Below, piece by piece: positions 7,365 to 10,002 of a stretch of DNA of 10,002 nucleotides. This stretch comes from Patescibacteria group bacterium (GTDB lineage: Bacteria; Patescibacteriota; Microgenomatia; UBA1406; GWC2-37-13), in contig CALRFM010000029.1 in NCBI GenBank assembly GCA_943356515.1, positions 1-10,002 on the forward strand, read 5' to 3'. Under the pieces are notes generated by a model. That model was not told the DNA's origin. It ran no database searches and saw nothing but the letters and a program-made list of their open reading frames with translations. Within the stretch, counting starts at the first letter, position 1; every line of letters begins with the position of its first letter. Made by a program: the position numbers and the translations under genes.

Positions 7365-8333
7365 TTATTTCAATAGTTTCCACCAATCTTGATTTTGTTT
7401 ATACCACTCAATAGTTTTTGCAAGTGCGCTATAAAAGTCATGTTGTGGTTCCCATCCAAGTTCTTGCTTTGTTTTACTCCAATCGATGGCATACCTTCGG
7501 TCATGACCAGGACGATCTGTCACGTACTCGATCTTATCTTCACTTTCATTCATCAAGTCGAGAATCTTATGGATCACTTCTAAGTTAGAAATATCTTCAG
7601 TCTGACCGCCAACTAAATACGTCTCTCCGACTTTACCATTGGTCAAAATCATATCAATTGCCCGACAATGGTCTTCTACATATAGCCAGTCACGTACGTA
7701 TTTACCGTCACCATACACGGGAACTTTTTTTCCTTCAATAAGATTGGTGATAGCCAAAGGAATCAATTTTTCAGGATGATGATACGGACCAAAATTATTT
7801 GAGCAATTTGAAATAGTTATAGGAAGTTTGTACGTATCAAAATATGCTCGTACCAAATGATCTGAGCCAGCCTTAGATGCTGAATAAGGACTATGAGGGT
7901 CATAGGGCGAATCTATGGTAAATTTCTTTTCACTTCCAAGTTCTAGAGCACCAAACACCTCGTCAGTAGAAATATGATGAAATCGTTTTACACCATGTTT
8001 TACCGCCGCCTCAAGAAGTACTTGTGTTCCTACTACATTGGTCATTACAAATGGGGAAGCATCGGCAATCGACCTGTCTACATGACTCTCTGCAGCAAAA
8101 TGAACAACAGTATCAATTCCCTTCATCACTTCTTCAACCGATTTTTTATCCACAATATCCCCTTGAACAAAGCGATAATTAGGAGAATTTTCAACATGTT
8201 TTAGATTTGCTAAATTGCCAGCGTATGTCAGTTTATCAAAATTAACGATTTTGTCATTAGGATGTTTTTCAATCCAGTAGTTTATGAAATTTGAGCCGAT
8301 AAATCCAGCGCCACCAGTGACAAGAAGTTTCAT
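7365..8333 (-). CDS. rmlB: dTDP-glucose 4,6-dehydratase
   Basis: RmlB converts dTDP-glucose to dTDP-4-keto-6-deoxyglucose using bound NAD. The 322-residue protein has GGAGFIGSNF (7-16), FDKLTYAGNLANL (~32-44), VVHFAAESHVDRSI (~76-89), the STDEVFG motif (122-128) with the Asp124-Glu125 acid/base pair that marks the 4,6-dehydratases, SPYSASKAGSDHLVRAY (Tyr150 and Lys154), NCSNNFGPYHHPEKLIP and GDGKYVRDWLYVEDH. All family residues I can check are present. It is the first gene of the minus-strand operon and its stop is 3 bp before the rmlD-like gene. Its ATG forms one end of the 26-bp palindrome at 8331-8356. The predicted transcript starts at or beside that ATG, so the mRNA is probably leaderless. 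rmlA, which would supply its substrate, is not in the window. Confidence 0.95.
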   Translation of the reverse strand: MKLLVTGGAGFIGSNFINYWIEKHPNDKIVNFDKLTYAGNLANLKHVENSPNYRFVQGDIVDKKSVEEVMKGIDTVVHFAAESHVDRSIADASPFVMTNVVGTQVLLEAAVKHGVKRFHHISTDEVFGALELGSEKKFTIDSPYDPHSPYSASKAGSDHLVRAYFDTYKLPITISNCSNNFGPYHHPEKLIPLAITNLIEGKKVPVYGDGKYVRDWLYVEDHCRAIDMILTNGKVGETYLVGGQTEDISNLEVIHKILDLMNESEDKIEYVTDRPGHDRRYAIDWSKTKQELGWEPQHDFYSALAKTIEWYKQNQDWWKLLK

Positions 8334-8347
8334 GGTTATAGTATACT
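8317..8347 (+). promoter_or_regulatory. Candidate promoter for the phosphatase gene, overlapping rmlB start
   Basis: GTGACA (8317-8322, 5 of 6 matches to TTGACA) lies inside rmlB. A 19-bp spacer leads to TATACT (8342-8347), then 6 bases and the ATG at 8354. The start site would be at the ATG, giving a leaderless mRNA. The spacer is about two bases longer than usual. Confidence 0.5.
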
Positions 8348-8356
8348 ATAACCATG
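8331..8356. promoter_or_regulatory. Perfect 26-bp palindrome joining two divergent start codons
   Basis: The whole intergenic region is the 20-bp perfect palindrome GGTTATAGTATACTATAACC (8334-8353). It is flanked by CAT (the rmlB start codon on the minus strand) and ATG (the phosphatase start), so the symmetry spans 26 bp and stops at 8330/8357. The two TATACT -10 boxes overlap (8342-8347 plus, 8340-8345 minus), so polymerase should not be able to use both at once. It could also be an operator for a dimeric regulator; none is encoded nearby. Confidence 0.85.
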
Positions 8357-8370
8357 CTCGATATCCTCAA
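8340..8370 (-). promoter_or_regulatory. Candidate promoter for the rmlB operon, overlapping phosphatase start
   Basis: On the minus strand TTGAGG (8365-8370, inside the phosphatase gene) is followed by a 19-bp spacer, TATACT (8340-8345), 6 bases and the rmlB ATG. It mirrors the plus-strand promoter in spacer and in -10-to-ATG distance, and again predicts a leaderless transcript. Confidence 0.5.
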
Positions 8371-9160
8371 AAAGGCCGCTTTAGAAGCTGGTGAAATTCA
8401 AAAGAAATATTTTCGATCTACTGAGCTTGATGTAACTCACAAAACCGATCATCAAAATATTGTAACCAAGGCAGATAAGGAGTCTCAAGACATCATCGAG
8501 CAAACAATCCTCTCTGAAATGGAAAAGATCGGAATCGATGCATCTGATGTGGGATTTATAGGTGAAGAAGATCTTACTTCAGCAGGCCGACATTTATTTA
8601 TCATGGATCCGATAGATGGTACTTCAAGTTTTGCATCGGGTATAGATTATTTCTGCTGCGCTATAGCTTATGTCAAAGATGGAGAGCTACTAGCTGGATG
8701 CATCAATCGCCCCATAACAGGCACCATGTACTGTGCCGAAAAGGGAAAGGGAGCCTTTGTTGAGATAAGAGGTAAGAAGCAAGATTTAAGAATCAAAGAC
8801 CTGCCGACTCAAGAGCTCATGATATATACAGAAGTTTGGAAGAGTTTTAAAGAGCGACATATTACCGTGATAGAACAACTCATGCATGAATATCGATCAG
8901 TGCATATAAACGGCGCTATCGCACTCGATATAGTGGCAGTTGCAGAAAACATAGTGGGATTAAGCATGGTAGACACAGGCCCGTGGATATGGGATCTGGC
9001 AGCTGCAAAGATTATTATCGAGGAAGCTGGTGGGGGATTATATGATTGGGCAGGTAATGAACTTGTACTTGACATAACCACTCGACACAAGCAATATCCA
9101 GTACTTGCGTGTCATCCCAATAGGCTTGCGAGTATTATGAAGTATATGCAAACGTATTGA
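8354..9160 (+). CDS. Inositol-monophosphatase-family phosphatase (SuhB/CysQ superfamily)
   Basis: This 268-residue protein belongs to the Mg-dependent, lithium-sensitive-type phosphatase superfamily. It has the metal-binding residues in order: GEED (70-73), DPIDGTSSF (Asp85, Asp88, Gly89, Thr90) and WDLAAAKIIIEEAGG (Trp213-Asp214). KTDHQNIVTKADKESQ (~30-45) and GCINRPITGTMYCAEKGKGAF (split as GCINRPITG and GAF) fit the same fold. Members act on inositol phosphates, 3'-phosphoadenosine phosphate, fructose bisphosphate or histidinol phosphate, and the motifs do not choose between them. The start is fixed by the palindrome: ATG at 8354 with a -10 box 6 bases upstream and no ribosome-binding site. 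The gene is divergent from rmlB. Its last 26 bp overlap the end of miaB on the opposite strand. Confidence 0.9.
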   Translation: MLDILKKAALEAGEIQKKYFRSTELDVTHKTDHQNIVTKADKESQDIIEQTILSEMEKIGIDASDVGFIGEEDLTSAGRHLFIMDPIDGTSSFASGIDYFCCAIAYVKDGELLAGCINRPITGTMYCAEKGKGAFVEIRGKKQDLRIKDLPTQELMIYTEVWKSFKERHITVIEQLMHEYRSVHINGAIALDIVAVAENIVGLSMVDTGPWIWDLAAAKIIIEEAGGGLYDWAGNELVLDITTRHKQYPVLACHPNRLASIMKYMQTY

Positions 9161-10002
9161 TGATTCGATCTAGCTCTTTCCATCTCTTTTTTTTGACTGG
9201 CATAGGAACATCATCTTTCATCACTTTAGTTGCTGCAGTCATAGGCCTTTCTGAATAACGAGAAATATACGCTTTATCAAAGCCTACTTCTTTTGCAAGC
9301 CTTACGGTATTTTTAAATTCTTCATCTGTTTCACCACAAAATCCTACGATGATATCGGTTGTTATTTTAACGTTAGGAACTTGTTTTTTGAGTTTTGATA
9401 TTATGTCCAAGTATTCTTCCCGCGTGTACCATCGGTTCATTCTCTTAAGTACTTCATTATCACCAGACTGAACAGCCAGATGAATGGTCCGTGTAATATT
9501 GGGGTATAGCGCAATCATACCTATCAACTCATCGGAAAAGTCCCAAGGGTTGGATGATACAAAATCTACGTGTTCAAAATCCATACGCGCAATGTCTTCA
9601 AGCAAATAGGGGAATAGGGTAGGGATTCGTTGCTTGCCCAAGTGTTTTACATACACCGGTTCCACGTTACGGCCGTTGTAAGTGAATTTGGAACGGATAG
9701 AAGAAATGGAAAAACCCTTGTCATTCTGAGTCGTGGATGACTCAAAATACGTTTTATCAATATCGCGCATGACATGAATATTCTCTTTTCCCATTATAAG
9801 GTCTGCACCATATGAATTTACATTCTGCCCAAGGAGCGTAACACTCTTGTAGCCCTTTGCTTTTAGATGCAAACATTCATCTAAAATATCTTCATACGGC
9901 CTGCTTATCTCTCTGCCTCTGGTAAAAGGAACAATACAAAAGGTGCAAAAGTTATTACATCCATTAGATATAGGAACCCAACCTTGCGTGTCATTTTGTC
10001 GA
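9135..10002 (-). CDS. miaB: tRNA methylthiotransferase MiaB, 5'-truncated by window edge and lacking TRAM domain
   Basis: The frame is open to the window edge at about 10001. Its visible N-terminal part reads WVPISNGCNNFCTFC, then IVPFTRGREISRP: the radical-SAM cluster CxxxCxxC (codons at 9957-9959, 9945-9947 and 9936-9938) in its MiaB context. LLGQNVNSYG, SSNPWDFSDELI, HLAVQSGDNEVLKRMNRWYTREEY and TTDIIVGFCGETDEEF follow (the last usually GFPGET). MiaB adds the 2-methylthio group to i6A37 of tRNAs. Between NSYGADL and TLFPYLLEDIARM there are about 60 extra residues; part of them (FESSTTQNDKG) looks like a translated repeat. The protein ends at KKKRWKELDRIINTFAYTS, where MiaB normally goes on into a ~60-residue TRAM RNA-binding domain. 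That truncation coincides with overlap of the convergent phosphatase gene. An in-frame TTG at 9872 is internal, not the start. Confidence 0.92.
   Translation of the reverse strand, partial: RQNDTQGWVPISNGCNNFCTFCIVPFTRGREISRPYEDILDECLHLKAKGYKSVTLLGQNVNSYGADLIMGKENIHVMRDIDKTYFESSTTQNDKGFSISSIRSKFTYNGRNVEPVYVKHLGKQRIPTLFPYLLEDIARMDFEHVDFVSSNPWDFSDELIGMIALYPNITRTIHLAVQSGDNEVLKRMNRWYTREEYLDIISKLKKQVPNVKITTDIIVGFCGETDEEFKNTVRLAKEVGFDKAYISRYSERPMTAATKVMKDDVPMPVKKKRWKELDRIINTFAYTS
9715..9745. repeat. Degenerate dispersed palindromic repeat inside miaB
   Basis: On the plus strand it contains TTGTCATTCTGAG, then TCGTGG, then ATGACTCAAA. TGAGTC and GACTCA can pair around GTGGAT, and the outer GTCATTC/GGATGAC arms are also nearly complementary. 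TGTCATTCTGAG and its partner end CTCAGAATGACA match the ends of the same repeat type seen in argS. Here it looks collapsed, with little between the ends. It is read in frame as about 10 residues (FESSTTQNDKG) inside the family's variable extra segment. Confidence 0.45.

Noticed and set aside
9986..10002. Possible third repeat copy (AAAATGACA on the minus strand, RQNDTQ in the protein) at the very end of miaB
   Set aside because: Only ~10 bases resemble the repeat end and the window stops there, so it cannot be separated from chance.
1..10002. Search for defence systems, phage genes, transposases, CRISPR arrays, tRNAs and riboswitches
   Set aside because: All DNA is accounted for by housekeeping and glycan genes with gaps of at most 80 bp, and no such element is visible.

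Overview
The window is AT-rich bacterial DNA using the standard code, with TAA and TGA both read as stops. The gene families point to the Candidate Phyla Radiation (Patescibacteria, probably a Parcubacteria-type lineage). The clues are a LytR C-terminal-domain protein with a Pro/Thr tail, a membrane-anchored PEGA-PEGA-SH3 protein, a dolichol-phosphate-mannose-synthase-like enzyme fused to a GtrA membrane domain, a MiaB with a large extra segment, and very tight packing. This placement is inference from gene content, since no rRNA or other marker gene is present.

Layout. 3-437 (+): 3' part of a LytR_C-domain protein. 442-2154 (-): arginyl-tRNA synthetase (argS), convergent with it. 2235-3113 (+): PEGA/SH3 cell-envelope protein, divergent from argS. 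8333 down to 3118 (-): a five-gene sugar-nucleotide and glycan operon, in transcription order rmlB, rmlD-like, ugd, UDP-xylose-synthase-like (uxs), GT2-GtrA. 8354-9160 (+): inositol-monophosphatase-family enzyme, divergent from rmlB. 9135-10002 (-): miaB, cut by the window end and overlapping the phosphatase gene tail to tail. No gap exceeds 300 bases; the longest is the 80 bp between argS and the PEGA gene. I see no tRNA, rRNA, CRISPR array, IS element or convincing intrinsic terminator.

How the genes fit together. RmlB makes dTDP-4-keto-6-deoxyglucose and the RmlD-like enzyme is the usual last step to dTDP-L-rhamnose; rmlA and rmlC are not in the window. Ugd oxidises UDP-glucose to UDP-glucuronate and the UXS-like enzyme would decarboxylate it to UDP-xylose. 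The GT2-GtrA protein would put a sugar on a polyprenyl phosphate. Together they look like precursor supply for a surface glycan. argS and miaB act on tRNA.

The most unusual features are regulatory and structural. A perfect 26-bp palindrome is built from the start codons of rmlB and the phosphatase gene plus the 20 bp between them, and it carries overlapping divergent -10 boxes that predict leaderless mRNAs on both strands. Several other starts also have a -10-like box 6-7 bases upstream of ATG, and no start has a clear Shine-Dalgarno site. Two remnants of what looks like one dispersed palindromic repeat family sit in frame inside argS and miaB. MiaB ends before the usual TRAM domain.
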